From the IMG/VR virus record IMGVR_UViG_3300046505_000276, positions 1 to 24,737 of that record: a stretch of DNA of 24,737 bases. One strand, written 5' to 3'. A model generated the notes under the pieces. The model was not told the origin of the DNA, searched no databases, and saw nothing but the letters and a program-made list of their open reading frames with translations. Below are positions 6,869-14,783 of the stretch, in pieces (position 1 is the stretch's first letter; each line of letters opens with the position of its first letter). Source of the stretch: a virus. A program made the translations under genes and the position numbers.

Positions 6869-6888
6869 ACCGCAAATATAACCCAATG
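6869..6888 (+). promoter_or_regulatory. Copy 2 of repeated motif ACCGCAAATATAACC
   Basis: Fifteen identical bases (ACCGCAAATATAACC) are shared with 22869-22883, and the motif is one mismatch from the copy on the minus strand at 1384-1396. It lies 42 bp upstream of the ATG at 6930 and between the sigma-like gene and the recombination operon. It contains TATAAC, a possible -10 box, but the sequence about 17 bp upstream is not a sigma-70 -35 box. It lacks the CACAAAYGG half found in the other two copies. Confidence 0.45.
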
Positions 6889-6929
6889 AAGTCCTAGTTC
6901 CCGAGCCCAGCCCTATCGAAGAACCAACC

Positions 6930-7076
6930 ATGGCCCTTGCCCACACCACCAACCCCTCCACCTCCCACGAGGCATCCCGCGACGCCGGGCTGATGGCCAA
7001 CGCCCCCATCCACATCTACGCCCTGAAGTACCGGCACCGCCTCACCTGGCTCCTCGCACAGGAGGCCCCGCTGTGA
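6930..7076 (+). CDS. Small 48-aa protein, first gene of recombination operon
   Basis: A short frame encoding MALAHTTNPSTSHEASRDAG, continuing LMANAPIHIYALKYRHRLTW, then LLAQEAPL. The TGA overlaps the GTG start of the RecE-like nuclease gene (GTGA), the coupling expected of a real phage gene. The ribosome site is weak (GAAGAACC). I do not recognise it. The composition fits the high-GC codon use of the neighbours. Confidence 0.5.
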   Translation: MALAHTTNPSTSHEASRDAGLMANAPIHIYALKYRHRLTWLLAQEAPL

Positions 7077-7885
7077 TCGCCGCCCCCAGCATCCTCGACC
7101 ACCTCATCGTCGAACCGGAGGCGGTGTACGCCGCACGCCGGAAAGACCACCTCAGCAGTCACGCGCTCGCAGAATTCCGCAAGAATCCGCGCCTCTACCA
7201 GCTCAAGCAGCTCGGCTTGATCGTGGAAGAGGAGCGCGCCGCCTTCGTCACCGGCCGCGCCGCGCACTGCCGCGTGCTGGAGGGCGAGGATGAGTTCCGC
7301 CGGCGCTTCGCCATCGGCGGACCGATCAACCCCAAGACCAACAAGCACTTCGGTCAGGATACCAAGGCTTACGCCGAGTGGGCGGCGGTGCAGGGAAAAC
7401 CGGCGATCAGCCAGGATACCGCCGACCTCTGCGACCGCCTCGCTCGCGCCGTGCGCGAGCACGAAGCGGCGGCGGCGTTCATCGCCGAGGGCCAGGCTGA
7501 GGGTGTGGTGCGCGCCAAGTTCTGCGGTTTCCCGTCCCAGATCCGCATCGACTGGATGCACCCCGAGCGCGGCATCGTCGATCTCAAGACCATCGACGAC
7601 CTCGACTACTTCGAGATGCAGGCGCGCTCCTTCGGCTACGCCCACCAGCTCGCGTTCTACCGCACGGTCCTCGCCCAGGTCGCAGGCCGCAAGCCCGAGG
7701 TCCATGTCATCGCGGTGGAGAAGAAGGAGCCCTTCCGCGTTGGCGTGTGGCGCTTCTCCGACCAGGTACTCGACGCCGCGGCGCGGGAAAACCTGGCTGC
7801 CATCGAACGGCTGAAGATCTGCCGCGCCCAGGACACCTGGCCGACCGGCTACGAGCAGGTCCGCCAATTCGACTACCTCGCCTGA
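7073..7885 (+). CDS. RecE-like PD-(D/E)XK exonuclease (DUF3799 / exodeoxyribonuclease VIII type)
   Basis: A 270-aa protein expected to degrade one strand of double-stranded DNA ends for phage recombination. Visible motifs are FVTGRAAHCRVLEG (about 58-71, the conserved G-x-A-x-H of the family), QIRIDWMHPERGIVDLKTID with Asp160 and the D-L-K of the PD-(D/E)XK core at 170-172, then the helix FGYAHQLAFYR. The length matches the C-terminal nuclease domain of RecE rather than the full 866-aa protein. The start is a GTG that overlaps the previous stop. Directly downstream are a Sak4-type ATPase and a DUF669 protein, a frequent phage recombination cassette. Confidence 0.85.
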   Translation: MIAAPSILDHLIVEPEAVYAARRKDHLSSHALAEFRKNPRLYQLKQLGLIVEEERAAFVTGRAAHCRVLEGEDEFRRRFAIGGPINPKTNKHFGQDTKAYAEWAAVQGKPAISQDTADLCDRLARAVREHEAAAAFIAEGQAEGVVRAKFCGFPSQIRIDWMHPERGIVDLKTIDDLDYFEMQARSFGYAHQLAFYRTVLAQVAGRKPEVHVIAVEKKEPFRVGVWRFSDQVLDAAARENLAAIERLKICRAQDTWPTGYEQVRQFDYLA

Positions 7886-7917
7886 TCCACCCCATCCCAA
7901 CCAGGAAGCATCACGCC

Positions 7918-8700
7918 ATGAGCCCTCTCACCTCCATCATCACCGGCGCCAAGCCGGGCCCCCGTCGGATGCTCGTCTACGGCACCGCCGGCATCGGGAA
8001 GTCTACCTTCGCCACCTGCGCCCCGTCGCCCATCGTCGTCCAGACCGAGGACGGCCTGGGCGAGATCGACTGCCACAAGTTCCCCGTCGCGCAGTCCTTC
8101 GACGAGATCATGCAGTCCCTCGCCGCCCTCTACGGCGAGGACCACCCCTACCGCACCATCGTCATCGACAGCCTCGACTGGCTGGAGCGGCTGATCTGGG
8201 CCAAGGTCTGCACCACCCGTCAGGTCGCCACCATCGAGGACATCGGATACGGCAAGGGTTACACCTTCTCACTCCAGCATTGGCGCGATTTTCTCGACGG
8301 CCTCGCCTTCCTGCGCGAACGCCGCGGCATGACGGTGGTCCTCATCGCCCACGCTAAGATCGAGCGCTTCGAGAATCCCGAGACCGATGCCTACGACCGC
8401 TATGTGCCGCGCCTGCACAAGACCGCCGCGGCCATGGTCACGGAGTGGTGCGACGAGGTGCTGTTCGCCACCTACCGGGTCTTCACCAAGGCCACCGAGG
8501 AGGGCTTCAACCAAAAGCGCATCCAGGGCCTGGGCTCCGGCGAACGCGTCCTGCGCACCACCGAGCGCCCCAGCCACCTGGCCAAGAACCGCCTGAACCT
8601 GCCCGACGAACTGCCGCTCGCGTGGGCGGAGTTCGCCAAGCTCCTCACCGCCAGCAACGCCATCGCCTCCGCCACCACCACCGTCCCCGTCAACCGCTGA
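7918..8700 (+). CDS. Sak4-type RecA-like ATPase (AAA_24), phage single-strand annealing/recombination protein
   Basis: A 260-aa P-loop ATPase. Walker A is GTAGIGKST at 22-30; Walker B is TIVIDSLDWLE with Asp84. It has a conserved VLIAHAKIERFENPETDAYD segment and the ending RLHKTAAAMVTEWCDEVLF typical of phage AAA_24 proteins. These are short RecA relatives that stimulate pairing of single strands in phage recombination. It follows the RecE-like nuclease by 32 bp and precedes DUF669 by 20 bp, so they form one operon. The Sak4 assignment rests on the fold and neighbours. A role as a generic nucleotide-binding protein in replication is the alternative. Confidence 0.8.
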   Translation: MSPLTSIITGAKPGPRRMLVYGTAGIGKSTFATCAPSPIVVQTEDGLGEIDCHKFPVAQSFDEIMQSLAALYGEDHPYRTIVIDSLDWLERLIWAKVCTTRQVATIEDIGYGKGYTFSLQHWRDFLDGLAFLRERRGMTVVLIAHAKIERFENPETDAYDRYVPRLHKTAAAMVTEWCDEVLFATYRVFTKATEEGFNQKRIQGLGSGERVLRTTERPSHLAKNRLNLPDELPLAWAEFAKLLTASNAIASATTTVPVNR

Positions 8701-8720
8701 ACCCAGCAAGGAACCATCCC

Positions 8721-9185
8721 ATGGCTACCCTCAACTTCGACGCCACTCAGGTCGAGCCCAGCGCCGGCCGCGATCCCCTCCCCGCCGGCAAATACGTCGC
8801 CGCCATCATGGCGAGCGAGATGAAGCCGACCAAAAACGGCACCGGGCAGTACCTCGAACTCGAGTACCAGATCATCGAGGGCGAGCACAAGGGCCGGAAG
8901 CTCTGGTCTCGGCACACGCTCCACCATCCGAGCGCCCAGACCGTGCAGATCGCCCGCGGCGAGCTGTCGGCGATCTGCCGGGCGGTGGGCATCATGACCC
9001 CCAAGGATTCGGCCGAGCTGCACAACCTGCCGCTCACCGCCACCGTGAAGCTGAAGAAGCGGGATGACAACGGCGAGATGACCAACGAGGTCACCGCCTG
9101 GGCCAAGAAGGACGCGGTGGCTGGCACCCCGCAGCAGGCCGGCGCCACCGGTGGCCCCGCCACCCCGCCCTGGCTGCGGCGCTGA
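8721..9185 (+). CDS. DUF669 family protein (possible ssDNA-binding partner)
   Basis: A 154-aa protein of the DUF669 type. It contains PLPAGKYVAAIMASEMKPTK, followed by NGTGQYLELEYQIIEGEHKG, then RKLWSRHTLHHPSAQTVQIA and ELSAICRAVGI, an OB-like beta-rich core, and a Gly/Ala/Pro tail. Members usually sit beside phage recombinases and are thought to act as single-strand-binding or accessory proteins; this is not firmly established. The start is ATG 20 bp after the Sak4 stop, with AAGGAACC upstream. It ends 9 bp before the RuvC-like gene. Confidence 0.8.
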   Translation: MATLNFDATQVEPSAGRDPLPAGKYVAAIMASEMKPTKNGTGQYLELEYQIIEGEHKGRKLWSRHTLHHPSAQTVQIARGELSAICRAVGIMTPKDSAELHNLPLTATVKLKKRDDNGEMTNEVTAWAKKDAVAGTPQQAGATGGPATPPWLRR

Positions 9186-9194
9186 GGAGGCGGC

Positions 9195-9686
9195 ATGCAC
9201 ATCACCGTTGGTATCGATCCAGGCCTCGGTGGTGGTGTGGCCGCCCTTGATCCCGCCGGCGCCGTCGTGGGCCTCTGGCCCATGCCGGTGGCCGGCGGCG
9301 AAGTCCACGCCGCCAGCTTGGCCGATCTGCTTCGGTCACTGCGCTGCCTCGACGGCCACCAGGACATCGGGCGGGTCTGCTTGGAGAAGGTCAACGCCAT
9401 GCCCAAGCAGGGCGTCTCCTCGACCTTCCGCTTCGGTACCGGCTGGGGGATGGTGCGCGGCGTCTGCGCCGCTCTCGGCATCCCGGTCATCCTGGTGCCG
9501 CCCACGGTCTGGAAGAAACGGGTGCTCCTGGGTCTGCCGCACGACAAGGATGGCGCGGTGCAGTTCTGCACCAGCCGGTGGCCGGGCGCCGACCTCGTCC
9601 TCACCGGCTGTCGCACGCCCCACGACGGCATCGCCGACGCCCTCTGCCTGGCCGAGTACGGACGCCTCCTGGAGCAGCTTCCATGA
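9195..9686 (+). CDS. RuvC-like Holliday junction resolvase
   Basis: A 163-aa protein with the RNase H-like RuvC fold. The first strand is ITVGIDPGLGGGVAALD (Asp8), the second acidic site is CLEKVNAM (Glu65), and the C-terminal acidic helix is PHDGIADALCLAEYG (Asp145/Asp149). These match the metal-binding residues of RuvC. It would cut four-way or branched DNA before packaging. The start has GAGGAGG just upstream, and the stop overlaps the next gene's ATG (ATGA). It is phage-borne rather than the host gene, since ruvA/ruvB are absent. Confidence 0.87.
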   Translation: MHITVGIDPGLGGGVAALDPAGAVVGLWPMPVAGGEVHAASLADLLRSLRCLDGHQDIGRVCLEKVNAMPKQGVSSTFRFGTGWGMVRGVCAALGIPVILVPPTVWKKRVLLGLPHDKDGAVQFCTSRWPGADLVLTGCRTPHDGIADALCLAEYGRLLEQLP

Positions 9687-10021
9687 GCGACAGCACGGTC
9701 TTCATCGACGCCGGTGGCATCCGCCGCGACCGACCGATCCTACCCCAGCGCCACCAGGTTGATGATACCAGCCTGCTGTTCCTGGGATTGCTAGCTGACC
9801 TCGGCGAGCCGGGATCGGTGCAGCGCCAGGGCTGGGACAACCTGCTGCGGGTCCACGGCCTCCAGGCGGTCGTACGCGCCACGGCACGCTGTTTCCATCT
9901 GATCAATGACAGCGGGAAGGTCAGCAACGAGCAGGCTCAGGCGGTCCTCGACGGCAAGCTGCCGGGCGGCCACGCCGTCCAGCACCATGGTACCTACCAC
10001 CGGCGACCCCAGGTCGCCTGA
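9683..10021 (+). CDS. Unknown 112-aa protein in recombination/helicase operon
   Basis: A 112-aa protein starting MSDSTVFIDAGGIRRDRPIL, with a helical middle (SLLFLGLLADLGEPGSVQRQ, then GWDNLLRVHGLQAVVRATAR) and a His-rich end. I do not recognise it. It overlaps the RuvC-like gene by 4 bp and the helicase gene by one base (TGATG), so translation of all three is coupled, implying a role in junction processing or helicase function. That role is inference from position only. Confidence 0.65.
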   Translation: MSDSTVFIDAGGIRRDRPILPQRHQVDDTSLLFLGLLADLGEPGSVQRQGWDNLLRVHGLQAVVRATARCFHLINDSGKVSNEQAQAVLDGKLPGGHAVQHHGTYHRRPQVA

Positions 10022-11715
10022 TGGTCACCTTGCGGCCGTACCAGGAGGCGGCGATCTCCGCCGTCTATGAGCACCTGTCCGCACGCGACGACAACCCCTG
10101 CGTGGTGTTGCCGACAGCCGCGGGCAAAGGCATCCTTGTCGGCAAACTATGCGCCGATGTCGTCGAACGTTGGAACGGTCGCATTTTGGTGATCACTCAT
10201 GTGAAGGAACTGGTGGACCAGAACGCGACGCAGGCTGCGCGCTTTCTCCAGCCGCTCCTGGTGGGGGTGCATTCGGCCGGCCTCAAGCGCCGGGACATCG
10301 ACCACCCGGTCATCGTCGCCGGCATCCAGTCGGTTTACCAGAAGGCCTGCGATCTGGGACGCTTCGATGTCGTCCTCATAGATGAGGCACATCTCATTCC
10401 GCCAGATGGCGAAGGAATGTACCAGACCTTCCTGCGCGACGCGCGGGTAGTGAATCCGCGCCTGCGCGTCATCGGCCTGACGGCGACGCCGTTTCGCCTC
10501 AAGGACGGCTCGATCTGCGCCCCGGACAACATCCTCAACCACATTTGCTACGAGATCTCCGTGAAGGAGTTGATCCGCGACGGCTACCTGTCGCCGCTCA
10601 TCAGCAAGGCGGGCAAGGCCAAAGCCGACACCACGGGATTGCATGTGCGCGGCGGGGAGTTCGTCCCCGACGAAGTGGAGGCGCTCATGGACGGCGCTGG
10701 TGTCGTCCAGGCCGCCTGCGCCGAAGTCGTCGAGCAGACCCGCAACCGCAAGGCCTGCCTCATCTTCGCCGCCGGTGTCCAGCATGCTGAGCACGTCGCC
10801 GCCGTCCTGCGCGAGGCACACGGCCTGGAGGTCGCCGGCATCTTCGGCCACACCCCGGACGGCGAGCGCGACCGCATCGTCGCCCGATTTAAGCGAGGCG
10901 AGTTGCGGTACCTCGTGAACGTCACGGTGCTCACCACCGGCTTCGACGCGCCGCACATCGACTGCGTGGTCCTGCTGCGTCCGACCCTGTCCCCGGGACT
11001 TTTCTACCAACAGGTTGGGCGCGGCTTCCGCCTCGCCCCGGGCAAGTCGGACTGTCTGGTCCTCGACTTCGGCGGCAACGTGCTGCGCCACGGGCCGGTC
11101 GATGCCCTGCGGATCACCGACCGCGACGAACGCGAGGGCGGCGAGGCCCCGGCCAAGGAATGCCCGCAGTGCCAGGCGGTGATCGCCGCCGGCTTCGCCA
11201 CCTGCCCGCACTGCGGCTATCAGTTCCCGCCGCCGGAGCGCGAGAAGCACGAACGCGAGGCCTCATCTGCTGGCGTGCTCTCGGGCCAGGTCACCATCAC
11301 CGAGTATCCCGTCCGCGAGGTCTACTACGCCGTCCACCAGAAGCGCGGCGCGCCGCCGGAGGCGCCGAAAACCCTGCGCGTCGAGTACGAGGTCGGCCTC
11401 AACCGTTATCACAAGGAGTGGGTCTGCTTCGAGCACACCGGCTTTGCGCGCGGCAGGGCGGAAGCCTGGTGGCGGGCGCGCAGCCGTCTGCCGGTGCCAT
11501 CCACCGCAGCCGGGGCCTGCCGCCTGGCCTGTGCCGGCGCACTGGCACCGGTGACCCACATCACCGTGCGCACCGTCTCTGGCGATGACTTCGAGCGGAT
11601 CACCGACTGGAAGCTCGGGCCGAAGCCGGCGTCCCGGCAGCCGGGCGACGACCGTGAAGAGCCGGCCTTCGCCGTGGTCGGCATCCCTTCAACCGACGAC
11701 GAACCACCCTTCTGA
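10021..11715 (+). CDS. SF2 DEAH-box helicase with zinc ribbon
   Basis: A 564-aa helicase. It begins with the Q-like RPYQEAAI segment. Motif I is PTAAGKG (31-37), motif II DEAH (121-124), motif III TATPFR (154-159), motif V TTGFDAP (305-311) and motif VI QVGRGFR (331-337). A zinc ribbon follows with cysteines 381, 384, 395 and 398 (CPQC...CPHC). The C-terminal 130 residues have a segment around YHKEWVCFEHTGFARGRAEA typical of phage helicases of this group. It probably unwinds replication or recombination intermediates. The C-terminus ends in an acidic tail (DDEPPF). It is translationally coupled to the gene before it. Confidence 0.88.
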   Translation: MVTLRPYQEAAISAVYEHLSARDDNPCVVLPTAAGKGILVGKLCADVVERWNGRILVITHVKELVDQNATQAARFLQPLLVGVHSAGLKRRDIDHPVIVAGIQSVYQKACDLGRFDVVLIDEAHLIPPDGEGMYQTFLRDARVVNPRLRVIGLTATPFRLKDGSICAPDNILNHICYEISVKELIRDGYLSPLISKAGKAKADTTGLHVRGGEFVPDEVEALMDGAGVVQAACAEVVEQTRNRKACLIFAAGVQHAEHVAAVLREAHGLEVAGIFGHTPDGERDRIVARFKRGELRYLVNVTVLTTGFDAPHIDCVVLLRPTLSPGLFYQQVGRGFRLAPGKSDCLVLDFGGNVLRHGPVDALRITDRDEREGGEAPAKECPQCQAVIAAGFATCPHCGYQFPPPEREKHEREASSAGVLSGQVTITEYPVREVYYAVHQKRGAPPEAPKTLRVEYEVGLNRYHKEWVCFEHTGFARGRAEAWWRARSRLPVPSTAAGACRLACAGALAPVTHITVRTVSGDDFERITDWKLGPKPASRQPGDDREEPAFAVVGIPSTDDEPPF

Positions 11716-11823
11716 CCGGGGGCATCTACGAGAACACGATGACGGAGACCGTCCCCTTCCGCTCTCCCTAACCGTCCAGGAACCAGAACGGAACTGATGC
11801 CGTCATGCTTCACTATTCTGCCG

Positions 11824-12135
11824 CTACCCTGCCGTTCCGGCTCGTGCCCGGTACGCCGCCACGGCTTTATCGATGAAGGCATCCCGCTGCGGTGGATCCC
11901 AATCGGTTGGGAGGTATTGCCGCAGTGCTTCCATCAGATCGCCCATGTCGCGTTTGGTGCCGAGGAGGTAGTTCAGGAACGTGTAGATCCGATCCGCGAC
12001 CTGGCGGTTGAACGCCTCCATGTCGGTGTCGTCCAGCTTCCCGTCGCTATGGTATTTCTCGATGATCGTGTTGCGCACGCAGGTCACGCTCATGATCAGG
12101 GCGATGCTGCGGATCGGATCTTTGTTCATGTTCAT
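11824..12135 (-). CDS. Hypothetical 103-aa protein, convergent with helicase gene
   Basis: A 103-aa helical protein starting MNMNKDPIRSIALIMSVTCV, with RNTIIEKYHSDGKLDDTDME and FNRQVADRIYTFLNYLLGTK in the middle, ending AAYRARAGTAG. I do not recognise the family. It is one of the few minus-strand genes inside the plus-strand early region. Upstream in-frame codons to 12237 read as Arg-rich shadow sequence, so I use the ATG at 12135; a second ATG lies six bases downstream. No clear ribosome site is seen, and a perfect dyad covers the start codon. It lies divergent from the primase gene across 71 bp, so it could be a regulator. Confidence 0.6.
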   Translation of the reverse strand: MNMNKDPIRSIALIMSVTCVRNTIIEKYHSDGKLDDTDMEAFNRQVADRIYTFLNYLLGTKRDMGDLMEALRQYLPTDWDPPQRDAFIDKAVAAYRARAGTAG

Positions 12136-12149
12136 GGTACGAAACCATG
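12133..12149. promoter_or_regulatory. Perfect dyad CATGGT-N5-ACCATG over the start of the 103-aa gene
   Basis: Six-base arms with a five-base spacer (ACGAA). The left arm contains the ATG of the minus-strand gene, and the element lies in the 71-bp divergent region before the primase gene. It could be an operator or, in the mRNA, a hairpin that hides the start codon. No experimental or family support. Confidence 0.35.
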
Positions 12150-12206
12150 GCGACCGCGTTGTCGAACGAAAGCGTCGAGCCACGCGCGCACTGCGGGTAG
12201 GTCCGC

Positions 12207-14426
12207 ATGAGCAGTCTCGCCGACGCAGCGCGGGCATATCAGGCCGCTGGCCTCTGCGTCATGCCCGCCCTATTCCCGGCCAAACGGCCGGCGATCAGTG
12301 GCTGGAAGGAGTACCAGACCCGCTTGCCAACCCCGGTCGAGGTATCGGCCTGGTTTGCCAACCCCCACGACGCCTGTTGCCTCATCTGCGGCGCCGTCTC
12401 GGGCAATCTCGAACTCATCGACTTCGACTGCGCTGGCGAGGCCTTCGCCGCCTGGTCCAAGCTCGTCACGGTCGAGGCACCGGGCCTGCTCGACCGCCTA
12501 GTGGTGGAGACCAGCCCTTCGGGTGGTTGGCATGTCGTCTACCGCTGCGCCGAGGCGGTGTGCGGCAACCTGAAACTCGCCAGCCGGCGTGAGGAGCTGC
12601 CCGGTCCCGAGCCGGTCGTCCGCTTCGGCAAGACCTACAAGCCGCGCAAGGATCGCGACGGTCGCTGGCACATCATCCTGGTCCTTATCGAAACGCGAGG
12701 CGAGGGCGGCCTGTTCCTCTGCGCGCCATCGCCCGGCTACCAGCTGGTGCAGGGCGCCTTCACCGCCCTGCCGGTCCTGACGACCGCGGAGCGCGATGTC
12801 CTACTGCGCTGCGCATGGGCCATGAACCAGGTGCTACCCGAGGCCATCGATCCCCAACCTGCCATCAGCGAAGGCCAACGGCCCGGCGATGACTTCAACC
12901 GTCGCGCTGACCTTGCGGCCCTCCTCACCCACCACGGCTGGTCGCTTTCCCGCGATGGACCCAACCAGCACTGGTGTCGGCCAGGCAAGACCAGCGGCAC
13001 ATCGGCAACGCTGAAGGACGGTGTCTTCTACGTCTTCACTTCGAACGCGCCGCCCTTCGAGCCCAACCGGGCCTACAGCCCGTTTGCCGTCTACGCCCTG
13101 CTGGAACACCACGGCGACTATGCCACGGCCGCCACGACGCTGCGCCGCCTGGGCTTCGGATCGCCACCTTTGGATGGTGACGTGGACCTCTCGGGATTGG
13201 TGCGCGCCACGGATGCGCCCTCGCTCCTGTTCGACCTCCAGCGCTTTTCGGAGACGCCGGAGAAGGTCATCGACTGGATGTGGCCCGGCGTGATCCCACG
13301 CGGGATGCTGTCGCTCCTCGGCGGCAAGCAGGGCTTGGGGAAATCGTTCTTGATCTGCGATTTGGCAGCACGGGTGTCCGCAGGCAAGCCGATGCCGGAT
13401 GGCCTCATCAACCCACCTGGCAAGGTGCTGCTCCTGGCCCGCGAGGATGACGCCAGCTGCGTCCTCTTGCCGCGCCTCAAGGCCGCTGGCGCCGACCTGA
13501 CGCGGATCTGCTGGTCCGTCTTCGCCAACACCCAGACCGGTTCGCCTCTCGACCTTGCGGCTCACGTCAACCTGTTGGTCGAGGCGACCGCCACCCACGC
13601 CTTCGACCTGATCGTGGTCGATACCTTTGCCGCCTTCGCCCCTGCTGGCACCGATGCCAACGCCGCTCAGGACGTGCGCCTGCTGCTGGACGCCCTCACC
13701 CGCCTAGCCCGCTCCACTGGCGCCGCCGTCATGGTTGTGGCGCACCTGCGCAAGACCGGCCAGAGCGACGGCGATCCCATGGACGCCATCGCCGGCTCAG
13801 CCCAAATGACGGCCGGCGTGCGCGTGGCTGCCCTGCTCGACAAGGGGATGCAGGAAGGCGAACGCTGGTTCCGGGTGGTGAAGTCCAACCTGGGCAGGAT
13901 CGACGAGAACGGCTGGGTCTGGCGCTTCGCGTGGTCCAACCCTTTCGCCGAAGGAGCCAGCGAAATGCCCCACATCGAATGGACCCAGGCCGGGAACGAT
14001 TATTCCAAGGTCGAGGAGGCCCGGAGGACCGGAGGAACGCCAGTGGATCCAGGATCATTCCGGGACGCCCTGCTGGAGATCCTGGCCAAAGGGCCGCGTT
14101 CGCAGTCGTCAGCCTGCGATCTGGTCTGGACCATCCTGCGCAAGGACCACTCGCGCCTGCGCAAGGCCGAGGTCGAGTTGGCCATCGACGAACTGATCGA
14201 GTCCGGGGTGGCCGAGGTTTGGGAAGGGCCACGCGGGGCAAAGCTGATCGGTCTACCGGGCAGTCAGACCCAGGTTGAGACGCCCGAGGACAAGGCGGTC
14301 CGCCTCGCCCAGGAGAACCCCAACCTGACGGTCCGCGAGTTGGCGGCCCAAGCCGGTTGTCGCATGGCGACGGCCAGTGAAGTCCTGCGCACGTTGAAAA
14401 ACGCAACGCCACAGGAGCGGCCGTGA
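12207..14426 (+). CDS. Bifunctional primase-polymerase / AAA (RepA-like) replicative helicase
   Basis: A 739-aa replication protein. Residues 1-190 are a Prim-Pol (archaeo-eukaryotic primase) domain with catalytic LELIDFDCAG (DFD at 72-74) and the SGGWHVVY motif (105-112). A middle linker follows (about 225-320: RADLAALLTHHGWSLSRDGP). Residues about 350-590 are an AAA_25/RepA-type ATPase with Walker A GGKQGLGKS (372-380) and Walker B DLIVVDTFAAF (Asp472), then VMVVAHLRKTG. The C-terminal 120 residues look like tandem winged helices (LTVRELAAQAGCRMATASEV). It probably primes and unwinds phage DNA in one polypeptide, as in P4-alpha-like initiators, although the domain details differ. The start has GTAGGTCCG upstream. 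The candidate origin array follows at once. Confidence 0.87.
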   Translation: MSSLADAARAYQAAGLCVMPALFPAKRPAISGWKEYQTRLPTPVEVSAWFANPHDACCLICGAVSGNLELIDFDCAGEAFAAWSKLVTVEAPGLLDRLVVETSPSGGWHVVYRCAEAVCGNLKLASRREELPGPEPVVRFGKTYKPRKDRDGRWHIILVLIETRGEGGLFLCAPSPGYQLVQGAFTALPVLTTAERDVLLRCAWAMNQVLPEAIDPQPAISEGQRPGDDFNRRADLAALLTHHGWSLSRDGPNQHWCRPGKTSGTSATLKDGVFYVFTSNAPPFEPNRAYSPFAVYALLEHHGDYATAATTLRRLGFGSPPLDGDVDLSGLVRATDAPSLLFDLQRFSETPEKVIDWMWPGVIPRGMLSLLGGKQGLGKSFLICDLAARVSAGKPMPDGLINPPGKVLLLAREDDASCVLLPRLKAAGADLTRICWSVFANTQTGSPLDLAAHVNLLVEATATHAFDLIVVDTFAAFAPAGTDANAAQDVRLLLDALTRLARSTGAAVMVVAHLRKTGQSDGDPMDAIAGSAQMTAGVRVAALLDKGMQEGERWFRVVKSNLGRIDENGWVWRFAWSNPFAEGASEMPHIEWTQAGNDYSKVEEARRTGGTPVDPGSFRDALLEILAKGPRSQSSACDLVWTILRKDHSRLRKAEVELAIDELIESGVAEVWEGPRGAKLIGLPGSQTQVETPEDKAVRLAQENPNLTVRELAAQAGCRMATASEVLRTLKNATPQERP

Positions 14427-14439
14427 TGTCCTCTCCCAT

Positions 14440-14604
14440 GTTTCCCACCTCTGTTTCCCACCTTGGGAAACATTCCCTGACCTGGGAAACATCAGTGTTT
14501 CCCACCCATGTTTCCCACCCCTCCGCGCGCCCCCTTAAGGGGGGCGCGGGGGAGTGGGAAACGTGGTGGGTGATTTTTGTTTCCCACCTCGGCGGGTGGG
14601 AAAC
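14440..14604. repeat. Array of nine GTTTCCCA/TGGGAAAC sites, candidate replication origin
   Basis: Forward copies start at 14440, 14453, 14497, 14510 and 14579. Reverse copies start at 14464, 14483, 14555 and 14597. Six sites extend to GTTTCCCACC or its complement. Some are paired as dyads: 14453/14464 with a 3-bp gap, 14483/14497 with a 6-bp gap, and 14579/14595 as 10-bp arms with a 6-bp gap. Two forward pairs repeat at 13-bp spacing. A hairpin, CGCG-CCCCC-TTAA-GGGGG-CGCG with one extra G (14525-14548), sits in the middle. The array lies in a 357-bp gene-free gap just after the primase-helicase, where phage origins often lie. The remainder of the gap (14605-14783) shows nothing clear beyond sequence leading into the next gene. 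Confidence 0.65.
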
Positions 14605-14783
14605 GGGTAACACGCGACCTGGCGCGCCGAGATGCGCCGCTGACTTGGCGTTGCATTTCTCGACGCGGCCATGGTTCCTTCCCGGCGGATGGGCTTCCCG
14701 ATACCGCAGGGAACAGTGGCAATAGGACCGAGACTTTCTTTCTGTTGGCCGAGTTCCTCTCCACCCCTGACCAGGATCATCCT

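Noticed and set aside
7016-7900. 294-aa minus-strand open frame opposite the RecE-like nuclease
   Set aside because: It is the antisense shadow of a gene with clear nuclease motifs; composition is typical of GC-rich shadows.
14440-14604. Possible CRISPR array
   Set aside because: Repeats are 8-10 bp, in both orientations and irregularly spaced; no cas genes are present. They fit protein-binding sites instead.
14605-14614. GGGTAACACG, shared with leader copy C, upstream of the first methyltransferase
   Set aside because: Only ten bases match; the TGGATG half is missing and the next ATG is 170 bp away, so I do not count it as a fourth leader.
14423-14725. Open frame across the GTTTCCCA array (FPTSVSHLGKHSLTWE...)
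   Set aside because: The peptide only reflects translation of the repeated DNA motif in both orientations; it has no ribosome site and no family resemblance.
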